From: Gari tellinella
Lineage: Eukaryota; Mollusca; Bivalvia; Cardiida; Psammobiidae
Reading direction: 5' to 3'
Assembly (NCBI GenBank): GCA_922989275.2
Contig: OV277866.1
Location: forward strand, 72,824,328 to 72,888,327
Length of the DNA stretch: 64,000 bases
Part shown: in pieces, positions 32,746 through 43,038 of the stretch
Numbering within the stretch: position 1 is the first letter of the stretch
How the letters are laid out: the number at the start of each line of letters is the position of its first letter
The notes under the pieces: model-generated
Databases searched by the model: none
What the model was told of the DNA's origin: nothing
What the model saw: the letters and a program-made list of their open reading frames with translations, nothing else
Translations under genes and position numbers: made by a program

Positions 32746-34270
32746 GGTATTGTAACTATATTGATGACAAATTCAGTTGCGACCCCTAGGATCTCAGCAA
32801 TGGCTCAAGTCGAATGTAATTCACAGGCAGCAGTTTTACACTTTTATCTTCATCATAATTGTAAAAGCAAATGTATGTATCAGTTTTTCAACAACAGTTT
32901 AAATGCACATTTTTTTATGTTTGTACTTAGAAATTCGTAAATGCTGATGGTAGATTCATTTTGTTTATTATTGTTATCGTGAATGCATGTGCGAGTCCAA
33001 TCTAGTCCAAACCGATCGATTGCAAAAGGACGGACGTAATCACGGGTTGACACGCGTTGATTTAAACCTCTTTAGCTTCTGTAAGGTTGTCCTAAAATAA
33101 ATACCAACCGTTTGCTGTCATCTCCGATTAAAGTTAAAATCAAGCAACATTTCTACATTCTCTTCGCCAGGTATTTTTTCTTTCTGCTGTCATGGCAAGT
33201 ATGTACACTTCCTGTTTGAGAATCGATAGGGATAATAGATCTGAAACCGAAAACTTTTTAAACCCTGTTACAATCAATGTTATTTGTATGAAATCATCAA
33301 TTTTTCTTACTTTAAAATGCATATTTTTCTCCCGCTGTGACACAAACAAAAACCATACCCGTTTCAATTGTTATTTTTTAAATGAAAAAAAATTCGGAAT
33401 TTACTTACTAGTTCCTTTCGAAGCTCGAAGTACGTGCTCAATCCCCTTTGCAGAGTTGCCGTTCCTGGCAAGTCAATTGGAGGGTAGTGTATAAAACCCC
33501 ATTTAACGCCGAACATGAACCCGAACTTTTATCTTTTCAGCGGAGCTGTATGGTATCTATTTAGACCCAGCATTTGCAAATTCTACACCAATGATAAATG
33601 GTCGGAAATTAAGGTTAATAGGCACTCGCTTAAACTGAATGGTTTTATTGGATAGGGGACCATTTTAAATTGCATGCAGGCTGGTCTATGTGCCCAATTA
33701 CAAGTTTTACTTTACAAAAATTGTGAGTGCAAAATTAATAGACACCGTCTGCAAAAGCTATCACAGCATGTTTCTATTTTTCCAGTCACAGACGGGTCTG
33801 TTTTCTCTTTAAACCTCATCTCTCTGAAACAATTAAGAAGTAGTTCCGGCGCAAAAAATGGTGGACATGATTTTCTGACCAGAGAGACTTTTCGAAATGA
33901 ATTAATTTTTAGGACAAGTTTTAAGTCTTTTACACTTCAGTAAAAAGGTTGTATCAACCTATTAATTGATAACTTGACACGGATGGATGTGTAAATCTAC
34001 TGAATTGCCACAAATCACTTGAAAACTCTGTCTCAAACAGACCCAATGGTAGTTTCGTGGGTTGGGTAACATCACAACAAAGAAAGTGAAACTGTAAATT
34101 GACAAAGTGCACCTAAGTTTACCACCACCACACACCAACAAAGGATTATACAAGTTGTAGTGCATATAATTTCACCAGGCAATAAGTCTATGTGACATAT
34201 CTGAGTTTTTGAGGAGTTTGACATTTGGCGGGAAAAAGGTGATATTTGTCGGACATATTGGATTTACATG
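32746..34270. other. Upstream region of the TRPM gene, no recognised gene
   Basis: Likely holds the TRPM promoter and any untranslated first exon, but I cannot place them. Open frames here show no recognisable family. Confidence 0.4.
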
Positions 34271-34820
34271 TCGGGTGACAGTGGTAAGCTAAACTTATTA
34301 CTCTTACTCTATTGCTTGGTCCCCTGATCCTTCCCCGAGTGTGTCAAAATGGCGACTGGTAGGACTGCAAGCCAGCGGAAAAAGAGCACAGCTAACTCTA
34401 ACTGTGTGGTGTGCAACAAAAAGATTGATAAATCGACACCAGCACTTGAATGTGACAACTGCTTGAACTGTGTCTGCGTTCCCTATAGCACCCCCCCCCC
34501 CACCCACCCGCCCTGTATGCAGAACTAGTTAAATTCAAGGATGAATGTGCCCCGACTGGATTTGCAAGCCGTGTAAGTCGACCAAGTCCGACCTCAAGAG
34601 TATCCACCATACTCTCCTAGAAATGAAAAAAGACAACGATACAAGACTGACAAAAGTGGAGGATGGTCTGGCCAACCTCACCGACACAATGAAGAAAACA
34701 GTGCAGGAGGAGGTAGATAAAGTGAAAGAAACTCTGTCTGAATCGGTTACCGGGAACATTGCGGCACAGGTAAAGGCCATTGTTAACTCACAACTAAAAG
34801 AGATGAAAGAACGGTAGAAC

Positions 34821-35207
34821 AGAGCAACTAACCTTGTCATTTTCAACCTGAAACTAAGTGATTCCAGAGTGTCAAGCGAGAGAATGAAATACGACATTGA
34901 ACAGGTTAGCAGTCTTTTCAAAGCAATATGTCCGGACCAAGGGGATCTACAGCTAGTTACGTGTTTTCGGCTCCTCAACAAGAAAAGGCAGAAGGAAGAC
35001 CCAAGTAAAATCCCACCTGTGAAAATTGTACTGAAGTCCAAAGAGCAAAGACGCAATTTCCTCTTGAACTCCAAGAAAATCCCAGAGTTGGAAGACGAAA
35101 AACTGAAAGAGCTGGTTATCGCTAGAGACCTGACTCAGGAGCAAAGAAAAGACTACGCAGATCTCATGAAAGAAAAAGAAAAGCCAGAAAAGAAAGGAGA
35201 AAAGCTA
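34821..35207 (+). pseudogene. LINE ORF1 remnant
   Basis: In-frame sequence reads NLVIFNLKLSDSRVSSE, LVTCFRLLNKK, VKIVLKSKEQRRNFLLNSKK and VIARDLTQEQRKDYADL, the RRM-like ORF1 pattern of CR1/L2-group LINEs. A stop at the start separates it from the upstream coiled-coil part (34545-34817), so the original ORF1 is broken. Confidence 0.75.
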
Positions 35208-35337
35208 TAGGTGAGAAATGGTAAACTAGTGCCCACAAGACCGCGTACACAGGCCTTTCGGACAGAAGAAGAAGACTCGGACTAAAGAGAAGTGTGTTTT
35301 TAGAAATGTAAATAGAGAGGATAAAGCCTTTTTAACT

Positions 35338-35925
35338 GTGTTATACTCTAACTTAGACAGTGGATTAATGAATAAGAAAGATGAACTCTCAGTGTTGTTG
35401 AGCGAAAAAGATCCAGACCTTCTAATATTAAATGAGATCCTACCTAAAAGAAGGAGAAAGAAAAAGAAGCTAATCCCCAAGGACTTTAATCTAAAAGGGT
35501 ATGGCTTTGTAATTAGGTCGACAACGGAAGGGAGAGGAGTTGTTATTTACTACAAAACTGATATCCGTGTACATAGTGTTGAAGTTTTAAACAATGACAA
35601 TTTTGAAGAGTCAATCTGGTTACGGATTAAACTATTTGGTAATGACAATCTACTTGTTGGATGTGTGTACCGCAGTCCATCAGCATCTAGAGAAAACAAC
35701 ATCCAGTTGAATCATTTGTTACAAAGGGCAGTGGAGTTACAGGATTCACACCTTCTTGTTGCGGGAGACTTTAACTACGGCTCAATAAACTGGGAGGTCC
35801 AGCAATCCCCTGACGCGATCGTTGCAACGCAGGAAAAGAAAAGTGCATATAAATCATGGAAATTTTGCAAGACCGAAGCTAATTGGCAACATTATGCAGC
35901 GAAAAGGAGCATTGCAAGTTCGTGA
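35338..35925 (+). pseudogene. LINE ORF2 remnant: endonuclease domain, then deletion
   Basis: Reads LYSNLDSGLMNKKDEL, DLLILNEILPK, GRGVVIYYK, LVGCVYRSPSASRENN and LLVAGDFNYGSINW, matching the exonuclease-endonuclease-phosphatase domain of LINE ORF2 (motifs N, E, Y-R-P-P-like and GDFN). After about residue 165 it jumps to short linker-like sequence; the reverse transcriptase is absent. Confidence 0.88.
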
Positions 35926-36130
35926 AGGGGTGACTGGGGACAACATATTTCGCCACCGTGTCGTGAACAACTGGAAATGCTCTGCCAGACAGTGTTGTAT
36001 GTGCGAACTCTATTAACTTGTGTAAGTCTAGGCTTAACAACGAGTGGAGACACACACCCAACAAATTTACCATACCCAACTGCAGTAGATTTACACAGCC
36101 ATCTAGCGCAAACTACCAGTCATACAATTC
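35926..36130 (+). pseudogene. LINE ORF2 3'-terminal remnant
   Basis: After a one-base frameshift the sequence reads FRHRVVNNW, ALPDSVVCANSINLCKSRL and NNEWRHTPNKF, the C-terminal 'F.xRVVnxWNxLPxxVVxAxsvnxFKxrLD' block found at the end of many LINE ORF2 proteins. Its closeness to the endonuclease piece shows the deletion. Confidence 0.75.
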
Positions 36131-37780
36131 AGTAGAGAGAAGAGATCGAGAAAAGGCCTCACGAGCTAACTAACACCTCATCAACGGCCTGCGGTATAAG
36201 GTAACTATAAGGTATAAGGTAACTATAATTAAACCAATCAGGAATTATTATAATGACCACTTGCTTTATTTTAATGCAGTATACTCTCGATCATTGGCTA
36301 ATAGGCCGAAATGACCCAGACTGGTGTTCTGTAAGTTTTTTTTCTTACCTTCATCTTGGAGTTTAAACCTTGCAAAACATTGAGATACAGTTTAAATTAT
36401 AAATTGCTATTACTATGTCATTTTTCTAAATTTAGCGGGGATACTTTCTAAATTTAGTATGTGGGAAATTCTGTTTATAAAATGAAACAAAATAGACATG
36501 GTAAGTTTATATAATGAATACTGTAATAACCCCCCCCCCCCCCACCACCACCACCACCACCACCACCCCACCCCAACCCCCAAAACTTTAACCTGAGACG
36601 AAATATCGTTTTTGTTAGATATGAAATCTGTCCAATTATACATTGTAGTTTAGTTTGTTTCAAGAAACTCCATAAATGAAGTGTGATGTACAGAACAGTA
36701 GATAAATGCAATAATCTACGATCAGCAGGATAAGGTTTTAACACGGATTTATACACAGAGTGTACACTTCCGTGGTTTAAATTATCGTTTGGCAATTCTG
36801 TAGATGATATATTTTTAGTAGCTGTGCTATATTTTACATAAAAGTTACTGTAATTGATTTTTTTTTGCTTTTCAATCCAAGGTATTACCATTCTTTGAAA
36901 CTCTCAATTTCATACATTTTTCACATCTACAGAATTACTTCCACCATGCAATTCACTGAATATCTTTTTTAAAGATATTACTTGGGTGGTTTTTTTTCGA
37001 TTTTTGTTTCTGAAATTTCCCCACGCGTGACGTAATAAAGTCACGAGACGGACCAGCAATCTCTTGGGTTTACTAAGCGAAACCTGCACTCTACAAAGAA
37101 AGATCCCAAGCAGCAGCATACCAATCGTTAATCCATCCCACGTTAGTGTGTCAATGTCCTTTCTGAGGTGTGGGTCCCAGGCAGACCCGGTTCGTGACAA
37201 ATAATTACACAAAGACACCAGGGTCTATGACAAATATACTCTCCACTCTAGGATGGACACCATTGGCAGAAAGAAGATAAACCAACAGACTTCTTTATAT
37301 AAGATTGTCAACAATGCGTTGGATATAAATATCAATCTTTACCTGCAACCTCATACAAGGCAATCAAGACATTTCCATCAACAGTAATTTCAGTAAGTGC
37401 AGTCTTCCAATGATGTATTTAAAATTTTCATACTTCCAACGTACAGTATTCGTGTGGAGCTCTAATTGTCTTTTCTTTCCGGACCCTTTTTAGGATTTTC
37501 AGCCACACTTGGGTCTACAAAAGTTCCTTAAATAAGATAAATCGCCATTTGATCAGTGATTCCGTTTCTCTCTTTTCTCTGGGCAAATATATAAGCTATA
37601 TCCCCAAATGTTAAAGTCCCATTGTGTTTTCAGACCTTTTCCTAATGCCTGAAATACAATAACGGTTAATAATAATGTTTGAACATTGTTATGGGCCAAA
37701 CTGATCTATGAAATGATGAAGACGGACCTAAATCACCAAAAAGGGCAATTTAAAATCATAACAAACCGAAAATAGAACGC
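36131..37780. other. Intergenic, no recognised gene
   Basis: Holds a poly-C plus CCA/CAC microsatellite at 36529-36585 and otherwise AT-rich sequence. Open frames here do not resemble any family I know. Confidence 0.5.
36529..36585. repeat. Poly-C and (CCA)n microsatellite
   Basis: A run of C followed by about ten CCA repeats and further C-rich sequence. Confidence 0.95.
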
Positions 37781-38140
37781 CTTGATCGTCGCTAGATCGT
37801 ACAGAGCGTAGTGTGAGCGCCCAGAGCGTACGAGAAACGTAGTGGAATCGCGGGCAAATACAATGTATCTCGACGCTTTTAGTACGATGCGACTACGCTT
37901 GCGCTATGTCAACCACGCTGCGACTACGTTGCTACTACGCTCATGAATTTCTTAGTACGCTTCTGCTGCGCTTCGAGTGCACGGCGATGCCGCTACGTAA
38001 ATTTTGAGCAGGGTCAAAACATTCGCCGTGAGGTGGCGATCAATGAGCTTCTGTTACGCTTCTACTACGATCAGGGCAATTCTACTGCGCTGTTGCCGTT
38101 CCTACTACGATTCGCGGCGATTTTACCAAAATTTCGAGGC
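37780..38140. repeat. CpG-rich cluster of CTACG/CGTAG motifs
   Basis: Many degenerate copies of (A)CTACG(C) and its reverse complement CGTAG(T), for example near 37806, 37838, 37890, 37921, 37936, 37954 and 38063. CpG density is far above the surrounding DNA. Confidence 0.7.
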
Positions 38141-38204
38141 GTATAAGAATCGCCGCTCAGTGGAATGGGGGTATATTAAATATATATATATACATCGGAC
38201 AATT

Positions 38205-38332
38205 AAAAGTACCATTGAATTTCCCAGTTGCTATACACCGGGCACGTTAAAGACTCATGGAGTTTCCCATGTGCTGTACACCGGCACGTAAAAGTATCAT
38301 GGATTTTCCAAGGTGCTATACACAGAGGGCGT
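38205..38332. repeat. Short tandem repeat, about 55-bp unit, 2-3 copies
   Basis: The pattern AAAGTACCATTGAATTTCCC ... GCTATACACCGGGCACGT repeats with variation. Confidence 0.8.
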
Positions 38333-38549
38333 TTTCATAAAAGTTCGTACGACAAATGTCATAAGTCAAAACTTTAAAATACATTTAATTTCTTATTTCT
38401 CTATCGAATCCTGTCTAATGAGATCTTTTTAGAATAGTCATTACGACGATTCCCAAATGATGTCACAAGTCAGGATTAGATGGAGAAATAAGTAAAACAT
38501 TAGACTTTTATAATCTGACTTACAAAGTTTTATGAAACGAGCCCCGGGC
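38326..38549. mobile_element. K-family TIR element
   Basis: CAGAGGGCGTTTTCATAAAA at the left is the inverse of TTTTATGAAACGAGCCCCG at the right; internal inverted blocks match the 913 copy. Confidence 0.75.
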
Positions 38550-38593
38550 ACGTTTCTTCTGGCTGACGTTGCAAAGTATGGGATTATCCATCA

Positions 38594-38789
38594 TTAACTC
38601 TTTGCATGCTGGGTAATGTTTTCGTCTGTAAAACGTGTCGTCTGCTATCGTTCTAAAATAGAATTTTCTAGATTTTTTTTAAAACAGCATCAGCGTTTCA
38701 AATAGTTACGCGGCGTCTCATCTGGATCCAAACTGTTGGCAAAGGTAATCACTATGACACATACCCACCGTTAGCATGGTAAGAGTTAA
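38594..38789. mobile_element. Family D2 MITE (TTAA)
   Basis: TTAACTCTTTGCATGCTGGG to GCATGGTAAGAGTTAA. The core-I palindrome has lost most of its left arm. Confidence 0.85.
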
Positions 38790-38932
38790 GAAACTGCAGA
38801 TGTTATATTGTTAATCCTCACAAACACTACCATGCAAGGTACAATAGTGGATTTGAGGATATATTACTCAACAGTGCAGTGATCATACCTTTTAAAGTAA
38901 TGCGCACATCCGCTTAATTATATATAGTATTA

Positions 38933-40098
38933 CAGTAAAACCTGTATTAAGCAGCCACTTAAAACATGATTAATTGACAGGTTTATAATTATAAAGGTTA
39001 GATTAATATAAGACGAAACTAATATAGGAAACTCCTAAAAGAGTTTTCTTGCATGTATTACGGTACTTTTGCCCTACATTAAACAGATAGTTTGTCTTCG
39101 GAGATTATATTGTCATATATTATTGAGTGGTTGCTTAAGGGTGCATCAATGTCATGACTTTAAGAAATTTTCAAAGTATATGAAAACTCTTTATGATGGT
39201 TTTGTATTGAAGAGCTATTTAAGATGAATCAAAAAATAGAAAAAGTGTACATTTTGGTGAACAACAGTTGGCTCCATGACCATGTAAAATTTACCCCACC
39301 CACTTCCTCTTATTTTGTCCTTTTCAAACAGCCCGCTTCAATAAAATCCATTTTAAATGAAAACAAATATGATAATTTGGTTTTGTGTTATTTATTTCCT
39401 GTCTATGGTAGTATTTCTTCATACAAAAACTAATTTAAGAAAAAAAAGGCACCAAATGTGAAATTTATAAAGCTCTAAATATCGTCGATATGGTACTTTT
39501 TTGTAAATTTTGTAAGGGGAGATAACTCTTTTTACTTTAATAACTCAAAATTTTCAACACTGACCTTTCAATTTCTTTTTATATTTTGAACTGCCTTAGC
39601 ATTGGCTTTCATTTGGTAGAATATAAGAAAAAGTTTAATACTAGAACTATTTCATTTTCAAACTTTTTTACTTTTTTTTCATAAAATAAAAAATCTATTA
39701 AAACCATGCCCTATAAAAAGCATATTTGTGATATTCGAGTATCCATATTGTTCAAATCTAGTGCCTGCTTTGTCTAAATTTGGTTTCTATATGTGAATAT
39801 ACCACCATAGACATGAAATTAATAATGAAAACCCAAATTACCGTGTTTGTTTTGTTTTGAAATAGATTTTACTGAAGCTTGTACTCTGAATGTGTAAAAT
39901 TTGAGAGAAAAAGTCCAAATTTGACCTACCTTTTTCAAATCGCTGTAGCTCAAAAAAAAGGACACCACCATATAATTTTTTTCCCATTTTTTCATTCATC
40001 ATAAATAGCTCTTCCAAAATAACAATGATAGAAAAAAAGTTTAATACTTTGAAAAAATCGCTTATGACATTGATACACCCTTAACACAGGTTTTACTG
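38933..40098. mobile_element. O/B-type TA element interrupted by a 942-bp TTAA element
   Basis: CAGTAAAACCTGTATTAAGC ... TTAACACAGGTTTTACTG, with TA at 38931-38932 and 40099-40100. The short core hairpin (GAAACTCCTAAAAGAG) lies in the left part; the rest is the inserted N element. Confidence 0.9.
39139..40080. mobile_element. Family N: 942-bp TTAA element with long terminal inverted repeats
   Basis: Starts GGGTGCATCAATGTCAT and ends ATGACATTGATACACCC, with TTAA at 39135-39138 and 40081-40084. The inversion continues imperfectly inward for over 100 bp (GAAGAGCTATTTA ... TAAATAGCTCTTCC; CTATGGTAGTAT ... ACCACCATAG). No transposase; a non-autonomous piggyBac- or Kolobok-type element is likely. 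Confidence 0.9.
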
Positions 40099-40250
40099 TA
40101 TAAGATGACTAGATGAGTAGTATAACCGGTTAGTATAACACGAGGAAAACTAACGTAAACATAGTATTCCTTGAAGAACGAAACAAAAGTATATGATGCG
40201 AGTAACTAACGATCAATGTATCAATATGCATGAGTGCAATCGGGGATACA

Positions 40251-40504
40251 TTAACCCATTACCCCATAGCCAGTTTCTAGTTTCGAAAACAGGTGATAAC
40301 TTAAAGCAGGTTGAAAGTAAAGCAGAATGCGCCTTTAGGCACATTCTGTTTTACTTTCAGCCTGCTGTATGCTTCCGTCTGTTAGAACTTAGAATAGACA
40401 ATATTTTTATGATACAAATTCATGACAGTATAAAATAGAACTATTTTCATTTGAGGAATAATTTGAAAAGTGTAAAAGGGTGTGTTTATGGGGTAACGGG
40501 TTAA
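40251..40504. mobile_element. Family A MITE (TTAA)
   Basis: TTAACCCATTACCCCATAG to GGGTAACGGGTTAA; its right TTAA is also the left TTAA of the next element. Confidence 0.92.
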
Positions 40505-40757
40505 CTCTTTGAACCCTAGTTTCGCATGTATTCGTCATTAATTTTGCAAAAATTGTATATGCATGTGAAAAGTACACCTGTCGTATTCCAACAGTGTAGA
40601 TAAGCAAGATCAGAGGGCTCCTAAAGGAGCCCCCGATCAGGGTCTGCACTGTTTGGCACATTGTAATACATTTACGAGAACAAACTTAAATAGGAAATAT
40701 GGACTTAACTGTATAGGGAACTGCAATTGTCCATTTGAAGTTTTCTTGGAGGGGGTT
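40501..40757. mobile_element. Family C MITE
   Basis: TTAACTCTTTGAACCCTAG to TTGGAGGGGGTTA; hairpin GATCAGAGGGCTCCTAAAGG. Confidence 0.88.
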
Positions 40758-40818
40758 ACTATGAAATGATACGAAAATGTGATAAAATTAAATGAACTTT
40801 CTACTTATATTGAAGTGC

Positions 40819-41473
40819 TTTAACTCGTTATCCCCAAAAACTTCCATTGGACAATTCCAGTTTACAATCAAGGCTGGTCCATTTCGGACTATTTAGTTTT
40901 TGGGTTTTTGGCTCGGAGAGCCTATTTCGAATCCTATTGTATGAAACTGGTGCGAGACTAGCTCCCCCTACAAACAAATCCTGTCATACGGGGTTTACAT
41001 ATGCTATAACAGAGCTTCAGTTGCTGGGTACGTCCCTGTAGCAGCACTCCCTGAGTCTGTACCTGTGGCAAATTTAAACACCGTATTTACTCTCTTGTAA
41101 TAAGCATTCACCTAGTACATTTGTAGTCATAGCAGACGATGCATTATAAGACATGCACAGTACAACATTCTTTAGGGTCTTTAAGCGCTGCATGTTTTCT
41201 GCTTAATGCATGGCAATGGTAATGCAGAAACTCCATAATTAGCTTTCTGCATTACTTTGTTCTACATTAAACTGAAAGTCCGAGCCTGCAGTACTACAGT
41301 ACTTTGATTTTTGTAATATATTACAAAATGACAAACAGTGAATCCCTGATTAGAGGGCTCCTGCAGGAGCCCTCTAATCATGACTTCACTGTTTGCATTA
41401 GACAAGTGTACTCTTCACGTGTACACTTTTGGTAGAGGACGCATATATGCGTCACTAGGGCTCAATGAGTTAA
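40819..41473. mobile_element. Family C MITE interrupted by 400 bp
   Basis: TTAACTCGTTATCCCC ... GGACTATTTAG, then foreign sequence (about 40900-41308), then TTTTTGTAATATATTACAAA, a perfect hairpin, and GGGCTCAATGAGTTAA. The insert contains an O-type hairpin near 41195-41285. Confidence 0.8.
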
Positions 41474-41609
41474 TTGAAATACTCTTAATATTGTCAAAGT
41501 ACTTTTTTCGAAAAAGAAGAAATAGATGAAGATGATAACAAAAACCCTATTTCAACAGTTAATTGCTTTATTAAACATTATGGTCCTGATTTAGATATAC
41601 TCATTACAT

Positions 41610-41662
41610 TTGCAAACAGTGTAGACCCAAATCAGAGGTATCTACACACTGTTTGCTTATTT
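41610..41662. repeat. Isolated core-I hairpin fragment
   Basis: GCAAACAGTGTAGACCC and TCTACACACTGTTTGC pair; no element termini. Confidence 0.65.
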
Positions 41663-41811
41663 AGACCAGTATCTATTAAACTACTCAGAATTAAAGTAGA
41701 CTGTCTCATGTATTGATAACTAAAATGACCCACAATGAAACCTATTAACCCACATGAGTCACTTAGTGTTGAAATAGTGTTCAAAGCAACATTTTCGTCT
41801 CTTCAACCCAG

Positions 41812-41884
41812 ACCTCTCCGGTTACGGTGGCCGCGGCCGGCACAGCAATGTTGCTGGGCCCCTACAAACTGTTTAGAAAGAGAG
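41812..41884 (+). CDS. Possible orphan exon
   Basis: A CpG-rich 73-bp segment between an AG (after ttcaaccc) and GTGAGA reads SPVTVAAAGTAMLLGPYKLF then RKR in one frame, a hydrophobic helix followed by basic residues. It has good splice borders and contrasts with its AT-rich surroundings. I do not recognise the protein. It may be an upstream exon of another transcript. Confidence 0.3.
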
Positions 41885-42119
41885 GTGAGATAGCTCTTGC
41901 TTGAAGGATACCAAGTCAGGGGCTTCTGCTACCTCAGAGGGCAGATATTATTGAAAATTCAATGTACATGTATTGAAATCAAAATTTAAGATATTATATC
42001 TTTGAATAAAAAAAAGATATTAAATTGAAATTTCAACATAGGGCCTATTATCATCACGAGGTAATTACCAGGGTAGCTACGTGTAGCCTATAGAGTGACA
42101 CAATGGGACAAGAAGTACA

Positions 42120-42310
42120 GACAGAATGAGATACAGTAGACAGAGATAGATAGATAGAGTAGATAGAGAGAGAGAGAGAGACAGACAGACAGAGACAGGC
42201 ACAGAGAGAACTTAGAGACAGAGAGAGAGGGAGTCGTACAGACATATAATATATATACAGACAGACAGGCAGAGGCAGACAAACAAACGGAGGGTGGAGG
42301 GATAGAAAGA
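42120..42310. repeat. Low-complexity GACA/GATA/GAGA tract
   Basis: Purine-rich simple repeats (GATAGATAGA, GAGAGAGAGA, CAGACAGACAG). Confidence 0.9.
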
Positions 42311-42906
42311 GAGATAGATGTAGCACTACAGTAGACCCAATTTTTTTTATTTTATTTTTTGAGCCGGACACCTATGGTAGTAGAGGCCGGATGCAACACT
42401 ACATTGCATGAGCTTGAAGCTTCTTAGGCCCTTTTGTATTCCTTTTTTTCTTATTATAATTTGTTATTTGCAGTTTTATCTGGACTTCTAGTAGATCTAG
42501 TCTATATATATCAATGAAATATTTTGAATTTTCAAGCTGCTATGTGAGAGGGGTGTCGCAGTATATAAAGAAAGAAAGAAAATACTGCATAAATTGGCAC
42601 TATCCAGCTTCCATAGATCTATCTATATACGCAGACGATTTTCTCAACTTCCTTCTATCTCAGATAAAGAAAAAAAAGTTTCCGTCCCGAAATTATTTTG
42701 CAGTTAATTGCAAAGGTGAAATGTCATATCAGCGAAAACTTCTGCTTAATCAAAATAATTTCATGAAACTGTGAAATGTAATTTTTTAAAACTAAAATAA
42801 ACTTCAAGGTCGAAGTGGTACAAGTCCGAGACTCTTCTGTCAAGGTGAAGGCCGAATTTTCTGCAGTTGCATTCTGAAGGTCGCCGACAGTGGAAAGCTC
42901 GCAAAA

Positions 42907-43038
42907 ATGGCTACAAAATATAAGATGGTTCTCGTCAGACATGGCGAAAGTGAATATAACCAAGCAAACAGATTTTGTGGATGGTTTGATGCAGATCTGT
43001 CCGCAACAGGTGTAGAGGAAGCGAAGAGTGCGGGCAAG
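42907..43038 (+). CDS. PGAM: PGAM exon 1
   Basis: [18 protein letters not shown] then [17 protein letters not shown], the active-site P-loop-like region with the nucleophilic His. Donor gtgagt after AAG, phase 0. Confidence 0.97.

Larger units (their letters stand above)
34271..36130 (+). mobile_element. Internally deleted LINE (non-LTR retrotransposon)
   Basis: ORF1-like and ORF2-like pieces follow in order on one strand. 34349 starts a frame with CVVCNKK and CDNCLNCVC (a PHD-like Cys cluster), then a coiled-coil segment (34545-34817) and NLVIFNLKL ... RDLTQEQRKDYADL (34821-35207), typical of LINE ORF1 RNA-binding proteins. An endonuclease domain follows, then 3'-terminal ORF2 sequence; the reverse transcriptase is missing. 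Several stops and frameshifts show it is dead. Confidence 0.85.

Noticed and set aside
33192..33494. Open frames of 75-100 codons upstream of TRPM
   Set aside because: No recognisable family, low complexity, and overlapping frames on both strands. A TATAAAA near 33490 was not enough to call a promoter.
34535..35074. 179-codon minus-strand open frame
   Set aside because: It is antisense to the LINE ORF1 remnant, whose plus-strand reading has clear LINE motifs.
36475..36891. Frame with a long poly-Gly/Trp run
   Set aside because: A translation of the C/CCA microsatellite.
36910..37218. 102-codon minus-strand open frame
   Set aside because: No conserved motif or splice partner that I can recognise; left as intergenic.
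37943..38291. Open frames in the CTACG cluster
   Set aside because: Arg/Tyr-rich translations of the CpG-rich degenerate repeat, with no family similarity.
42054..42371. Frames rich in Leu/Ser/Val
   Set aside because: Translations of the GACA/GATA simple repeats.
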